64,000 nt of DNA from Streptomyces spinoverrucosus (lineage in GTDB: Bacteria > Actinomycetota > Actinomycetes > Streptomycetales > Streptomycetaceae), in assembly GCF_006539505.1 (NCBI RefSeq), contig NZ_BJND01000055.1, positions 1 through 64,000 of the forward strand. Direction: 5' to 3'. The notes beneath the pieces were generated by a model. The model was given only the letters and a program-made list of their open reading frames with translations. It was not told the DNA's origin and ran no database searches. A program made the translations under genes and the position numbers. Positions 40,387 through 49,620 of this stretch are shown in pieces. Position 1 is the first letter of the stretch. Each line of letters begins with the position of its first letter.

Positions 40387-42453
40387 CTACCGGCGGCTTC
40401 GTACCAGCAGATAGAGGAAGTACGGCGTACCGATCACGGCGGTCACCATCCCGGCGCCGAGCTGGGCCGGCGCGATCACCGTGCGGCCCAGCAGGTCCGC
40501 GGTGCACACGAGTGCGGCGCCGAGCAGCACGGCCACCGGGATCACCCGGACGTGCTGACGGCCCACCAGGGCCCGGGCGGCGTGCGGGGCGACGAGTCCC
40601 ACGAAGCCGATCGTGCCCGCGGCGGCGACGGCGGTGGCGCTCAGCAGGACGCCCAGGACGAGGAAGCCGAGCCGCCCCCGTGCCAGGTCGATGCCCAGCA
40701 GGCGCGGGGTGTCCTCGTCGAGCGAGACGAGGTCGAGCTCCGCGCGCCGCAGCACCGCGACGACCAACCCCAGAGCCAGAACGGCCGCGAGCGGCGCGAC
40801 GTCCGGCATGGTCCGGCCGTAGGTGGAACCGGACAGCCAGGTGAGGGCCTTGACCGCGTTGAAGGGGTCGGTGAGGACGATCAGCAGGCTGATCAGAGCG
40901 GTGGCGGCGGTGGCGACGCCGATGCCGACGAGCACGAGCCTGTTCTGCTGGAACCCGCCCCGGGCGGCGAGGCCGAAGACGATGACGGAGCTGACCGCGG
41001 CGCCCGCGAACGCCGCGCCCGCAAGTCCCCACGAGTCGGCCAGCGGCGCGGTCGTCACCAGGAGTACGGCGCCCAGCGCGGCCCCGCCGGAGACGCCTAG
41101 GACGGCGGGTTCGGCGAGCGGGTTGCGGGTCACGGCCTGGATGAGTGTCCCGGACAGGGCGAGTGCCGCGCCCGCCAGCAGCGCCGCGAGGACCCGGGGC
41201 ACCCGGGTGTCGAGCACGAAGGACACGGTCTGACCCGCCCTCCCTTGCGCCCAGTTCACGACATCGCCCAGCAGCAGCTTGGCGTCGCCCAGCAGCACGG
41301 CGGCGATCGTCACACCGACGAGCACCACCACCAGGACGGCCGTGACGGTGAGGAAGACGGCCCGGCTCCTGATGCGCAGCCGGTCGGGTGCGGCGGAGGC
41401 CGCGGTGTCCTTCAGCCGGACGGCCATCACGATCAGGAACACGGCACCGACGAGGCTGGTGACGACGCCCGTCGGCACGGCGACCGCGAGGTCCGATCGC
41501 ACGAGGGACCTCAACAGCACGTCCGAGCCGAGGACCAGCGCCGCACCGATCAGGGCGGTGACCGGAAGGCTCGCCCGGGACCGGGCGAAGGCCCGGAACC
41601 TGCGGGCGAGGGGGCGTACGAGCGCGGGGGCACACAGGCCGACGAAGCCGATCGGTCCGGCCAGGGTGACGGCCGCCGCGGACAGCAGCGCCGCGAGCAC
41701 GACGGCCGTGATGCGTGTGGCGCGGACCGGCACACCGAGGCCGCGGGCGGCGTCGTCGCCGAGGGCGAGAGCGTCGACCCGGCGGGCGACCAGCAGCAGC
41801 CCCAGCAGGCCGACGAGGCCGATGGGTGCCATCCGGACCACGCCGTCGAAGCCGTTCTGGGCGATGCTGCCCTGGTTCCACTGGTAGAGCCCGTGGGTCT
41901 CCTCGGGGAACAGCAGGAGCAACCCCTCGGTGACGGCGTTGAGGCCGAGCATGAGGGCGGTGCCGGCGAGTACGAGGCGCACGGTGCCCGTGCCCAGGCC
42001 GGACAGTCCGAGCACGACGGCCGCGGCGGCGAGGCTGCCGACGAGTGCGACAGCGGAGGAGGCGAACAGCGGCAGCGAGACGCCGGTGACGGCGACAAGA
42101 CCGAGGGCAAGGTAGGAACCGGCGTTGACGGCGAGGGTGTCGGGCGAGGCGAGGACGTTGCGGCTGACCGCCTGCAGGGCGGCGCCCGCCATCCCGAGCA
42201 TGGCCCCGACCAGGATCCCGGCGGTCATCCGTGGCAGCCGGGAGGCGATGACGACGGAGGCGTCGGCCGGGTCGGCCCGGCCGGTGAGTGCCTTCCATAT
42301 CTCACCGGCGCCGACGGCGGCCGTGCCCTGCGTGATGTCGACGACCGCGAGGGCCGCGACCAGCAGGACCAGAGCGGCCGTCACCGCGGCCGCGCCCGTC
42401 CGGGACGTGACCGCCGACGGACGGGTGGCGGGAGTTGTAGCGGTGACGGCCAT
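40387..42453 (-). CDS. fused iron-siderophore ABC permease (FhuB-like)
   Basis: 688 residues, twice the size of a FecCD permease, with about 20 helices. Each half shows the FecCD hallmark: LPRMTAGILVGAMLGMAGAA and RVLAALLAGAALALSGTLIQ near the starts, and GPIGFVGLCAPALVRPLAR and GTIGFVGLVAPHAARALVG as coupling motifs. It takes up ferric hydroxamates with the adjacent ATPase and binding protein. Its ATG is four bases past the binding-protein stop, so it is the last gene of the leftward operon. Confidence 0.93.
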   Translation of the reverse strand: MAVTATTPATRPSAVTSRTGAAAVTAALVLLVAALAVVDITQGTAAVGAGEIWKALTGRADPADASVVIASRLPRMTAGILVGAMLGMAGAALQAVSRNVLASPDTLAVNAGSYLALGLVAVTGVSLPLFASSAVALVGSLAAAAVVLGLSGLGTGTVRLVLAGTALMLGLNAVTEGLLLLFPEETHGLYQWNQGSIAQNGFDGVVRMAPIGLVGLLGLLLVARRVDALALGDDAARGLGVPVRATRITAVVLAALLSAAAVTLAGPIGFVGLCAPALVRPLARRFRAFARSRASLPVTALIGAALVLGSDVLLRSLVRSDLAVAVPTGVVTSLVGAVFLIVMAVRLKDTAASAAPDRLRIRSRAVFLTVTAVLVVVLVGVTIAAVLLGDAKLLLGDVVNWAQGRAGQTVSFVLDTRVPRVLAALLAGAALALSGTLIQAVTRNPLAEPAVLGVSGGAALGAVLLVTTAPLADSWGLAGAAFAGAAVSSVIVFGLAARGGFQQNRLVLVGIGVATAATALISLLIVLTDPFNAVKALTWLSGSTYGRTMPDVAPLAAVLALGLVVAVLRRAELDLVSLDEDTPRLLGIDLARGRLGFLVLGVLLSATAVAAAGTIGFVGLVAPHAARALVGRQHVRVIPVAVLLGAALVCTADLLGRTVIAPAQLGAGMVTAVIGTPYFLYLLVRSRR

Positions 42454-42457
42454 GGTG

Positions 42458-43444
42458 CTACTTCGTCAGCTCGGCGACGACGGAGTCGATGTACTGACCC
42501 ATCGACTCGGGACCGCCGAACATCCAGATGCCGTCCGGCAGCCGGTGGACGTTGCCCTTCTTCACGAACGGCAGCGAGGTCCACACCTTGTCCTTGGCCA
42601 GCGCGCCGGTCCATGGAGTGCTGCTCTTGTCCCCGTCGTTGCCGATGTAGGCGAACTGCACGTCGTCGCTGAGCTTGGTGAGCCCCTCGACGTCGGTGGT
42701 GCCGAGCCCGTAGTCCTTGTCGCCCTCGACCGACCAGTCGTTCTTCAGGCCGAGCTGCTCGTTGACCGCGCCGATGAGCGAGCCGCTGGTGAACGGCCGG
42801 ATCGAGACCTGGTTGGAGATGTCGTAGCCGTCGGCGAAGGCGTACTTGGCGCCGCCGAGACCTGCGTCCGCGAGGGCCTTCTTGCCCTCGGCGATCTTCG
42901 CGTCGAAGTCCTTCTTGAGCTTCTCGGCCTGCTCGGTTGTGCCGGTGGCCTGGGCCAGGAGGTCGAGGTTCTTGTTCATCTGCCCGATGGGGTCGGAGGC
43001 GTTGGCGGACTTCACCTCCACGACCGGGGCGACGTTGCGCAGCTGCTTCACGGCGGCCGGCGGCAGGTCGGTGCTGGCGACGATGAGGTCGGGCTTCAGG
43101 GCGGCGATGGTGTCCATGCTGGGCTCGCCGCGGGTGCCGATGTCCTTGGGCTCGTTCTTCAGCGGCACCGCCTGGTCCCAGGTCTTGTAGCCCTTGACGT
43201 CTGCGACGCCCACCGGGTCGACACCCAGCGATACCAGCAGCTCGACCTCGTGCCACTCGGTGCCGACGACCTTCTTGGCCGGCCCGTCGAGTTCGACCTT
43301 CGTGCCCGAGGCGTCGGTGAGGGTGATGGCCTCGTTCGTCTTCTTCGCGTCGTCGCTGTCGGCGGCGGGCTCGGTCGTACCGCAGGCGGTCAGGGTGAGC
43401 GCCGCGGCGGTGGCGACCGCCGCGGTCATCATCAGGCGTCTCAT
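42458..43444 (-). CDS. iron-siderophore-binding lipoprotein (FecB/FhuD type)
   Basis: 328 residues from ATG 43444, which overlaps the ATPase stop by four bases. The lipoprotein signal is AAALTLTACG (Cys about 21). The binding fold has ALKPDLIVASTDLPPAAVKQ, WHEVELLVSLGVDPVGVADV, and TKLSDDVQFAYIGNDGDK. It delivers ferric siderophore to the fused permease. Regulation is by the iron box ahead of the operon. Confidence 0.92.
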   Translation of the reverse strand: MRRLMMTAAVATAAALTLTACGTTEPAADSDDAKKTNEAITLTDASGTKVELDGPAKKVVGTEWHEVELLVSLGVDPVGVADVKGYKTWDQAVPLKNEPKDIGTRGEPSMDTIAALKPDLIVASTDLPPAAVKQLRNVAPVVEVKSANASDPIGQMNKNLDLLAQATGTTEQAEKLKKDFDAKIAEGKKALADAGLGGAKYAFADGYDISNQVSIRPFTSGSLIGAVNEQLGLKNDWSVEGDKDYGLGTTDVEGLTKLSDDVQFAYIGNDGDKSSTPWTGALAKDKVWTSLPFVKKGNVHRLPDGIWMFGGPESMGQYIDSVVAELTK

Positions 43445-44298
43445 GAGGGTGTGCTGAGCCTTTCGCTTCGCGAGTGGTGTCGGCCGATCGCGCGGGTACG
43501 CAGCCGGCCCGTCAGGGGGTCGGTGCCGACTTCGATGCGGATGCCGTAGGTGTCGGTCAGCCGCTGAGCTGTGAGTACGTCTTCGGGGAGGCCGTCCGCG
43601 ACGATCCGCCCCTCGTGCAGCAGCACGATCCGGTCGGCGAGGGCCGCGGCCTGGTCCAGGTCGTGCAGGACGGCGCCGACGGCGATCCGGTGGTCGTCGG
43701 CCAAGTCGCGGACGAGATCGAGGAGTTCGATCTGGTAGCGCAGGTCGAGGTACGTCGTCGGCTCGTCCAGAAGCAGTACGCCGGTCTCCTGGGCGAGGCA
43801 GCTCGCGAGCCACACGCGCTGAAGCTGTCCCCCGGACAGGTGCTCGGCGCCGCGCTCGGCGAGTTCCGCGACGCCCGTCATGGCCAGCGCGCGGTCCACC
43901 GCGGCCCGGCCGTCCGGGTCGGCCCTGCCCCAGCGGCCCCGGTACGGGTAGCGGCCGAACTCGACGACGTCCCGCACGGTCAGCCCGCTGGGCGTGGGAC
44001 GGCCCTGCGTCAACAGCGCGACATGGCGCGAGAACTCACGAGAAGTCAGCGCGAGGCCGTCCGTGCCGTCGATGGCGAGTGTGGCGGTCCTGGGCCGCTG
44101 CAGCCGCGCGATCGTCCGCAGCAGCGTCGACTTCCCGCTGCCGTTCGGACCCACCAGCACGGTCACTTCGCCCGGCCGCAACGTCACCGACGCGTCGTGT
44201 ACGACGTCGACGCCGTCGTAGGCCACGGTGACACCCGTGGCCGACAGTTCATGACCGCGGGTGCGCGCCGCCGCAGAGGTCTCTTCGCCTGATTGCAC
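43441..44298 (-). CDS. iron-siderophore ABC transporter ATPase (FhuC/FecE type)
   Basis: 285 residues from GTG 44298. Walker A GPNGSGKST (about residue 50), signature LSGGQLQRVWLA, Walker B VLLLDEPTTYLD, and the H-loop VLHDLDQAA are complete. Family-specific phrases include VEFGRYPYRGRW and the FecE-type PEDVLTAQRLTDTYGI. It is the first gene of the operon ATPase - binding protein - permease; the start lies six bases from the iron box with no Shine-Dalgarno, so translation may be leaderless. Confidence 0.93.
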   Translation of the reverse strand: MQSGEETSAAARTRGHELSATGVTVAYDGVDVVHDASVTLRPGEVTVLVGPNGSGKSTLLRTIARLQRPRTATLAIDGTDGLALTSREFSRHVALLTQGRPTPSGLTVRDVVEFGRYPYRGRWGRADPDGRAAVDRALAMTGVAELAERGAEHLSGGQLQRVWLASCLAQETGVLLLDEPTTYLDLRYQIELLDLVRDLADDHRIAVGAVLHDLDQAAALADRIVLLHEGRIVADGLPEDVLTAQRLTDTYGIRIEVGTDPLTGRLRTRAIGRHHSRSERLSTPS

Positions 44299-44303
44299 GC
44301 GGC

Positions 44304-44322
44304 ACAGGTTAGCCTAACCTAA
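44304..44322. promoter_or_regulatory. DmdR/IdeR iron box
   Basis: The minus strand reads TTAGGTTAGGCTAACCTGT, 17 of 19 bases of the actinobacterial iron box TTAGGTTAGGCTAACCTAA. It lies between the divergent starts at 44298 and 44339. An iron-loaded DtxR-type repressor (DmdR1 in Streptomyces) would silence both transcription units when iron is plentiful. Confidence 0.88.
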
Positions 44323-44338
44323 GCAGAACCGGTGAGGG

Positions 44339-45415
44339 GTGGGAACGGCCGGGGCAAGAAGAAGTTCAGCCAAAGATCGGCAGCCCAGCTCCACCCATGG
44401 CGACAGGTGCCGCTTCCTTGCGGCGGGTGGCGCGCTCGCCCTCGGCCCTGTCCTCGCCGCGTGCGGCGGCGACGACAAGGACACAGCCGACTCCTCGGCA
44501 GCCGAGGCGAGCAAGAGCGGCGGCCCCTGGTCCTTCGAGGACGACCGCGGCCGCACGGTCAAGACCGACAAGAAGCCTCAGACCATCGTCGCGTTCGTCA
44601 GCACCGCCGCCGCGCTGTACGACTACGGCATCGAATGCAAGGGGGTCTTCGGCCCCAGCGAGCCGGTGAACGGCAAGCCCAACCCGCAGGCCGGCGACAT
44701 GAACGTATCCAAGCTGACCAGTCTGGGCACCGCCTGGGGCCAGTTCAACATCGAGAAGTACGCCGCCCTGAAGCCCGACCTGCTGGTCAGCAACATGTTC
44801 CCGGCGCCGGAGCTGTGGTACGTGCCCGAGGAGAGCAAGGACAAGGTCGAGGCCCTGGCGCCGACGGCCGGCATCAGCGTCGCCCGCACCTCGCTGCTCA
44901 ACCCGCTGCGGCGCACCGCCGAACTCGCCGAGTCGCTCGGCGCCGACCTGGGCGCGAAGAAGGTCACCGACGCCAAGGCCCGCTTCGAGAAGGCCGTCGA
45001 GACGCTGCGTACGGCAGCGCAGGGCAACGGCGGGTTGAAGGTGATGGCGGTCACCGGCGACAAGGACAACTTCTACGTCGCCGTCCCGGACTCCTACTGC
45101 GACCTGAACTACTTCAAGGACTTGGGCGTGGAGTTCGTCGAGGGCAAGAAGGTCGACGAGTGGGGCTTCTGGGAGTTCCTCAGCTGGGAGAACGCCGACA
45201 AGTACCACGCCGACCTCATCATGGTCGACAACCGCTCCACCTCCATGTCCGTGGAGCAACTGAACGAGAAGGCCACCTGGCGGCAACTGCCCGCGGTCAA
45301 GGCCGATCAGATCACCCCCTGGTCGATGGAGGAGCGCTTCAGCTACGCGGGGTGGGCCCCGGTCCTCGAACGCCTCGCAGCGGCTGTGGGGAAGTCGAAG
45401 AGGCTCGAGGCATAG
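44339..45415 (+). CDS. second iron-siderophore-binding lipoprotein
   Basis: 358 residues if read from GTG 44339, the only in-frame start, though its ribosome site is too close and N-terminal residues 1-22 are atypical. The Tat-like signal CRFLAAGGALALGP ends in lipobox VLAACGG (Cys about 42). The binding domain shows DRGRTVKTDKKPQTIVAFV, YAALKPDLLVSNMFPAPELW and VDNRSTSMSVEQLNEKATWR. It uses no adjacent permease of its own, so it may feed the divergent transporter with a different siderophore. It shares the iron box. Confidence 0.8.
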   Translation: MGTAGARRSSAKDRQPSSTHGDRCRFLAAGGALALGPVLAACGGDDKDTADSSAAEASKSGGPWSFEDDRGRTVKTDKKPQTIVAFVSTAAALYDYGIECKGVFGPSEPVNGKPNPQAGDMNVSKLTSLGTAWGQFNIEKYAALKPDLLVSNMFPAPELWYVPEESKDKVEALAPTAGISVARTSLLNPLRRTAELAESLGADLGAKKVTDAKARFEKAVETLRTAAQGNGGLKVMAVTGDKDNFYVAVPDSYCDLNYFKDLGVEFVEGKKVDEWGFWEFLSWENADKYHADLIMVDNRSTSMSVEQLNEKATWRQLPAVKADQITPWSMEERFSYAGWAPVLERLAAAVGKSKRLEA

Positions 45416-45518
45416 CGGCACCGCTTCTCTACGGACCCCAAAAACCCTTCGCACCTGCTCGCCTCCCCCGGTACGGTCTCGAGCGTGTTGTCCTGCGGGC
45501 TGAGAGTAGGTTTCGTCA

Positions 45519-45899
45519 ATGGCATGTCGTATCAGTGAGCTCGTGCTCGGTTGCCGCGACCCCGAGGTGCTGGCGCGGTTCTGGTGCGAGGTCCTGGACT
45601 TCGTGGTGCTCGATCGCGAAGGGAACGACTGCATCGAGATCGGGCCGCGCGAAGGGTTCGGCGGCCCGCAGCCGACGATCATCCTCAGCCGCAGGGACGA
45701 GCCGGAGCCGGGGAAGTCCCGGTTGCACATCGACGTCAACGCCACCGACCGCGATCAGGACGCCGAGCTGGAACGCCTCCTGAAGCTCGGGGCGCGCCCG
45801 GCCGATATCGGTCAGACCGGCGAGGAGCAGTGGCACGTCCTCTCGGACCCCGAGGGCAATGAGTTCTGCCTGCTCAAGGCCCGCCTCAACCCGCTCTGA
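45519..45899 (+). CDS. VOC/glyoxalase-like protein
   Basis: 126 residues, one vicinal-oxygen-chelate domain. The repeats are seen in ISELVLGCRDPEVLARFWCE and GKSRLHIDVNATDRDQDAEL; HIDV and the terminal HVLSDPEGNEFCLL supply the usual His and Glu metal ligands. Such single-domain members act as dioxygenases, lyases or resistance proteins; the substrate is unknown. Start at ATG 45519 with a weak upstream AGTAGG. Confidence 0.85.
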   Translation: MACRISELVLGCRDPEVLARFWCEVLDFVVLDREGNDCIEIGPREGFGGPQPTIILSRRDEPEPGKSRLHIDVNATDRDQDAELERLLKLGARPADIGQTGEEQWHVLSDPEGNEFCLLKARLNPL

Positions 45900-45946
45900 C
45901 GGCTCTGTGTCCCCGGTGCCTCGCGTTACCGGGCGGCGGGGTTCGG

Positions 45947-46744
45947 TCAGTCGCTCTCCCGGTAGTTCATGAACCAGTGGGTGTCGAAGTAGCAGGCCAT
46001 CGTGAACGGGTGGTGCGGGTCGGTGAGGATGCGGCAGACGAACTCCGCGGTCCGGCAGTCGAAGGGGACGTCCTCGCCATCGAAGGACCGGACCACGACG
46101 GGCCAGCGGTCGGGGTCGTCGCCGTCGGCCCGCCAGCAGTACAGGTCCTCGTGTTCCGTGCTCGCCCAGATGAGCAGGCCGTCCTCCCTGCGAGCCGTCC
46201 ACGGTTCCTGGTTCAGGTCCAGGAACCCGTCGAAGGCGCCCTCGCCGAACGTCTCCACCATGCGCTTGTAGTCGCTCGGCAGCGCGGTGCCCAGGCGCGA
46301 CTCCACCTCCGGCCAGTCCACGTCGGGCCGCTGGGCGGGGGATGTCCAGCCGGTGATCCGTATGAGCCGCTGCATCCAGTCGACGTCCTCGTCCGCAGCG
46401 ACCGCCAAGGGTTCGGGCACCTCCCTGTGAGCGACCACCAGCACCGGCCGCTCGATCCCCTCGGCGTCCCGCGCTGTACCCGTGCCGACCCACTGATCCC
46501 CGTACGCCCACGCCCGTATCGTCACGCCCCGGTCCTCGAAGGGGGCGAGGATAGCCGCGCCCCTGGACTCGTCGACCGTCGGATCGGTGAAGCCGTCGAG
46601 GACGAGGGTGCGCGGGGCGCCGTACCTGCTGCCGAGCAGGTCGGTCAGGTGCTGCGGGTCCAGGTCGCTGGGCAGGTACATGTAGCCGTCCCCCGGGCCG
46701 AGTCGGTCCAGCAGGTCGTTGACGGTGGCTTGCGTGAGCTCCAT
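45947..46744 (-). CDS. SMI1/KNR4-family (SUKH) protein
   Basis: 265 residues from ATG 46744; upstream reading on this strand belongs to another frame of the LAETG gene. The C-terminal SUKH-type region has DVDWPEVESRLGTALPSDYK, RMVETFGEGAFDGFLDLNQE and an acidic body. The N-terminus (LPSDLDPQHLTDLLGSRYGA) is less typical. SUKH proteins often give immunity to nuclease toxins; no toxin lies next to it, so this role is uncertain. Confidence 0.78.
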   Translation of the reverse strand: MELTQATVNDLLDRLGPGDGYMYLPSDLDPQHLTDLLGSRYGAPRTLVLDGFTDPTVDESRGAAILAPFEDRGVTIRAWAYGDQWVGTGTARDAEGIERPVLVVAHREVPEPLAVAADEDVDWMQRLIRITGWTSPAQRPDVDWPEVESRLGTALPSDYKRMVETFGEGAFDGFLDLNQEPWTARREDGLLIWASTEHEDLYCWRADGDDPDRWPVVVRSFDGEDVPFDCRTAEFVCRILTDPHHPFTMACYFDTHWFMNYRESD

Positions 46745-46794
46745 GGCGGACAGTGAAGCGCACCGCACTGACAATTCGACGCCACCGGTCCGCG

Positions 46795-47478
46795 TCACCC
46801 GCTCGCAGAAGCCCCTCGGCGGCGGAGTGCCACGACGATGCCGCCGCCGGTGATGACCAGCGCGGCGGCGGCGCCGGCGATCGCGGTGGTACCGGCGCTT
46901 GCTCCGGTTTCGGCGAGGGCGGTGCCGCCGCCCGCGGGCGATGGGCCACTGCTCGCGTCCGGTACGGCCGCTTCGGTGCTGGTCCGGGCCGGGTTCGGCT
47001 GCGTGACGGGGGCCGTTGAGGACGTCGTCGTGGGATGGGCGGACGGGGTGGTGGGTGCCGGGGAGGTGGGCTCGCAGGTTTCGTCCGGTACGACGACCAG
47101 GGGCCGGATGTCGTCGTCGACCTGGTCGCCCGCCTTGACGTGGACCCGGAAGGTCGCCCCGGCAGACCAGTCCAGGGGGACGAGATCGACAGTGGCGCCC
47201 TGCGCTGTCGGATGCTCGATCGTCCTGGTGTCGACGTGCCGTTCGCCCCCGGGCATGCTCAGCTGCGCGTACAGGCTGACGGTGGCCGGGGTGCCGGAGG
47301 CGTCCTTGTCGGTGACGCGGATGACGCCATGGCCGCCCGCGTCGCACACGGCCGCTGCCGAGAAGTCGCCGATGCTGCAGGCGAATGCGGTCTGGGCGGC
47401 ACCGACCGCGAGCGCGGCCGCGGCGACCGACGTTCCTACGACGCGCGCCGCTCTGGCGGTGTGACGGGAAAGAGACAT
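46795..47478 (-). CDS. LAXTG cell-wall-anchored surface protein
   Basis: 227 residues from ATG 47478, with GAAGGA upstream. Signal peptide ends near TAFA|CSIGDF. A beta-rich domain (GVIRVTDKDASGTPATVSLY, GATFRVHVKAGDQVDDDIRP) is followed by a Thr/Pro/Ser linker, then ALAETGAS, a hydrophobic helix (TTAIAGAAAALVITGGGIVV) and ALRRRG. LAETG is the sortase E-type sorting signal of Streptomyces. No sortase gene is near. Probably a wall-exposed domain of unknown ligand. Confidence 0.87.
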   Translation of the reverse strand: MSLSRHTARAARVVGTSVAAAALAVGAAQTAFACSIGDFSAAAVCDAGGHGVIRVTDKDASGTPATVSLYAQLSMPGGERHVDTRTIEHPTAQGATVDLVPLDWSAGATFRVHVKAGDQVDDDIRPLVVVPDETCEPTSPAPTTPSAHPTTTSSTAPVTQPNPARTSTEAAVPDASSGPSPAGGGTALAETGASAGTTAIAGAAAALVITGGGIVVALRRRGASASG

Positions 47479-47583
47479 GTGTGTCCTTCGTCGGGTGAAT
47501 GAGGATGAGGGGAGGGTGGTCGGGCGGCCGTCATGGGTGCCGTGAAGTGCCGTACGCACGCGGGCCCCCAGGGCCTCGGGCGA

Positions 47584-48312
47584 TCAGCCCTGGTCGCTCG
47601 TGTCGCTCTTGCCCTTCAGCGCGGTCACGACATGCTCCGCCAGCTTCTTCGCGCTCGCGGCCCCGTTGTCGGCGCCGTCCGTGGACAGCACGCTGACGAC
47701 CGCCGTACCCGTACGAGCGGCGATCAGCGTGGTGCCGGTTTCCCAGGCGCTGTCGGTGAGCGTGATGGTGTACGCCTCGTCCCCGAGGCCTGCTGTGGGC
47801 GCGCCGGTGACCTTCACGGTGCTGTGGGTGTCGGAGTCCGGGTAGCTCGGGCAGGCGGCGACGACTTTGGTGACGTCCTTCATCACGTCCGCGCCGGTGG
47901 TGCCGCGGTAGACGTCGATTTCCTGGGCGAGTTCCGCGGACGTGTCCTTGTTGACATAGGAGTTCTGCGCGAAGGACACACCCTCCACCCCGGTGAGGCT
48001 GATCCAGCTCGTGGCACCGAGGTCGGCGCAACGGGGAGTGCCGGCGTTCTTGGTGGCCGGTGCCTGGTAGGTGTCGCCGGTGTCCCGGGCGACGCTGGGG
48101 TCGGCGGCGAAGCCGGACGGGAAGTACGACGCGGGGGCCAGGGCCTGCTTCAGCTGTATTCCCGTCAGCAGACCGGCGTTGGGGTCCTGGGGCTTGGCCG
48201 GTGCGGTGGTCGCGGACGTTCCGGTGGAGGACTCGGAGGAGGAACAGGCGGCCAGGGCCAACGGGAGTGCCGCAGCGGCGAGCAGCGTGACGGCACGGGA
48301 CGACAGACGCAT
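47584..48312 (-). CDS. DUF3558-like lipoprotein
   Basis: 242 residues with lipobox LALAACSS (Cys about 23). The mature part starts with a Ser/Thr linker, then GLLTGIQLKQALAPASYFPS, CADLGATSWISL, and TKVVAACPSYPDSDTHSTVK: Cys pairs and spacing typical of the PknH sensor/DUF3558 extracellular fold, also seen in the kinases at 53400 and 57807. AAGGAC precedes the ATG. Probably binds an envelope ligand; unknown. Confidence 0.78.
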   Translation of the reverse strand: MRLSSRAVTLLAAAALPLALAACSSSESSTGTSATTAPAKPQDPNAGLLTGIQLKQALAPASYFPSGFAADPSVARDTGDTYQAPATKNAGTPRCADLGATSWISLTGVEGVSFAQNSYVNKDTSAELAQEIDVYRGTTGADVMKDVTKVVAACPSYPDSDTHSTVKVTGAPTAGLGDEAYTITLTDSAWETGTTLIAARTGTAVVSVLSTDGADNGAASAKKLAEHVVTALKGKSDTSDQG

Positions 48313-48704
48313 GGGAGTCCTTGAAAAGACGTGCAGAGTGCGCCGCGCCGGGTGGGGGTCAGGACCGCATGAGCCCAGGGAAGGGAGTGCGTGCGTCCGG
48401 GAGCCGGTCGGGCGGGACCGCGAGATCGGCGGCCCGGCCAGACTTTAGGGGGCCCACGGCCATGAACAGATGTGCGACTTCTCAAGGATCGGTCAAGACA
48501 TCCGCCCACATCTGAGGCTTTGCTGCGCCTTGAGGCAATCTTGCGACGTTCGAGGAACGGGGTTTCCCGATCACGATGCCGGTCTCGGATACGGTGCGAT
48601 CCGCTCCGCCGCCCGTCACACGGCACAGCAGGTCGGAGCACACACATCGACCTCGGCCGACGCGCGGGTGCGCGCCCCGTGCCGTACTCACGAATGGGGT
48701 GAGG
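48313..48704. other. divergent intergenic region
   Basis: 392 bases between the DUF3558 lipoprotein and the DUF1906 gene, which start in opposite directions, so two promoters must lie here. I see no clear -10/-35 pair, palindrome or small gene. Short open frames lack ribosome sites. Confidence 0.5.
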
Positions 48705-49547
48705 ATGTCCCGTCATCGGCCGTCCAGTCATCGGCTCTCCAGAAAGTCGCGTTACATCGCCTGGGCGACAGCGGGCGCCGCCGTCGTCGCGGGCGCCGGG
48801 ATCGCGGCGCAGACCTCGATGGCCGCCACGGCCTGGCCCGCGCAGAAGACGTACACCGGCCGGGCGTTCGACACCTGCACGGCACCCTCGCTCGCCGCGA
48901 TGAAGGCGTGGCACACCGGCTTCTACGGCGCCGCCGCGGTCTACGTCGGCGGCCGGAACCGCGGCTGCGCCCAGCCCAACCTCACCGCGTCCTGGGTGAA
49001 GTCGGTCAACTCGGTCGGCTGGAAGCTCATCCCGATCTACGTCGGCGCCCAGCCGCCCTGCCAGAAGAGCGCCAGCCCGGAGAAACTCACCGCCTCCACC
49101 GCCGCCTCCCTCGGTGCGAGCGACGCCAAGGACGCGGTCGCCAAGGCGTCGGCGCTCGGCATGAAGCCCGGCAGCCCGGTCTACCTCGACATGGAGCCGT
49201 ACGACATCACGAACAAGGCGTGCAACGACGCCGTGCTGACGTATGTGCGCTCCTTCACCAAGACGCTGCGCGCCAAGACCTACCGCGCCGGCTTCTACGG
49301 CTTCAGCAGCTCCAGCGCCAAGGCGATCGCCACCGCCGCCAACAAGACCGACCTGCCGGGCAACCTCTGGTACGCCCTGTGGGACAAGCAGTACACAACG
49401 ACCAAGGACTGGCCGTGGGGTTCCACCCAGTTCGCCAACCACAGCCGCGGCCACCAGTACCTGGTCAACAGCAAGGAGACCCGCGGCGGGTACACGATCA
49501 CCGTCGACCGGGACACGTGGGACGCGCCCGTCGCGATCGTCGGCTGA
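48705..49547 (+). CDS. secreted DUF1906 (Rv2525c-like) glycoside hydrolase-like protein
   Basis: 280 residues. A Tat-like signal (RKSRYIAWATAGAAVVAGAG, cleavage near SMAA|TAWP) is followed by the DUF1906 TIM barrel: GRAFDTCTAPSLAAMKAWHT, IPIYVGAQPPCQ, SPVYLDMEPYD and the closing HQYLVNSKETRGGYTITVDR. Rv2525c is a Tat substrate that affects the mycobacterial wall. It is likely a peptidoglycan- or glycan-acting exoprotein; the catalytic residue is unproven, though the LDMEPYD acid pair is a candidate. Confidence 0.87.
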   Translation: MSRHRPSSHRLSRKSRYIAWATAGAAVVAGAGIAAQTSMAATAWPAQKTYTGRAFDTCTAPSLAAMKAWHTGFYGAAAVYVGGRNRGCAQPNLTASWVKSVNSVGWKLIPIYVGAQPPCQKSASPEKLTASTAASLGASDAKDAVAKASALGMKPGSPVYLDMEPYDITNKACNDAVLTYVRSFTKTLRAKTYRAGFYGFSSSSAKAIATAANKTDLPGNLWYALWDKQYTTTKDWPWGSTQFANHSRGHQYLVNSKETRGGYTITVDRDTWDAPVAIVG

Positions 49548-49620
49548 ACCAACCCCCGGCGCGGTTGGGCGAGTGGTGCACGCGACGGAGTGTCAGTGGT
49601 GGGCCGTAGGGTCCGGAAAC

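Noticed and set aside
41245..42672. 475-codon rightward open frame
   Set aside because: Shadow of the fused FhuB permease; charged repetitive composition, no start signal.
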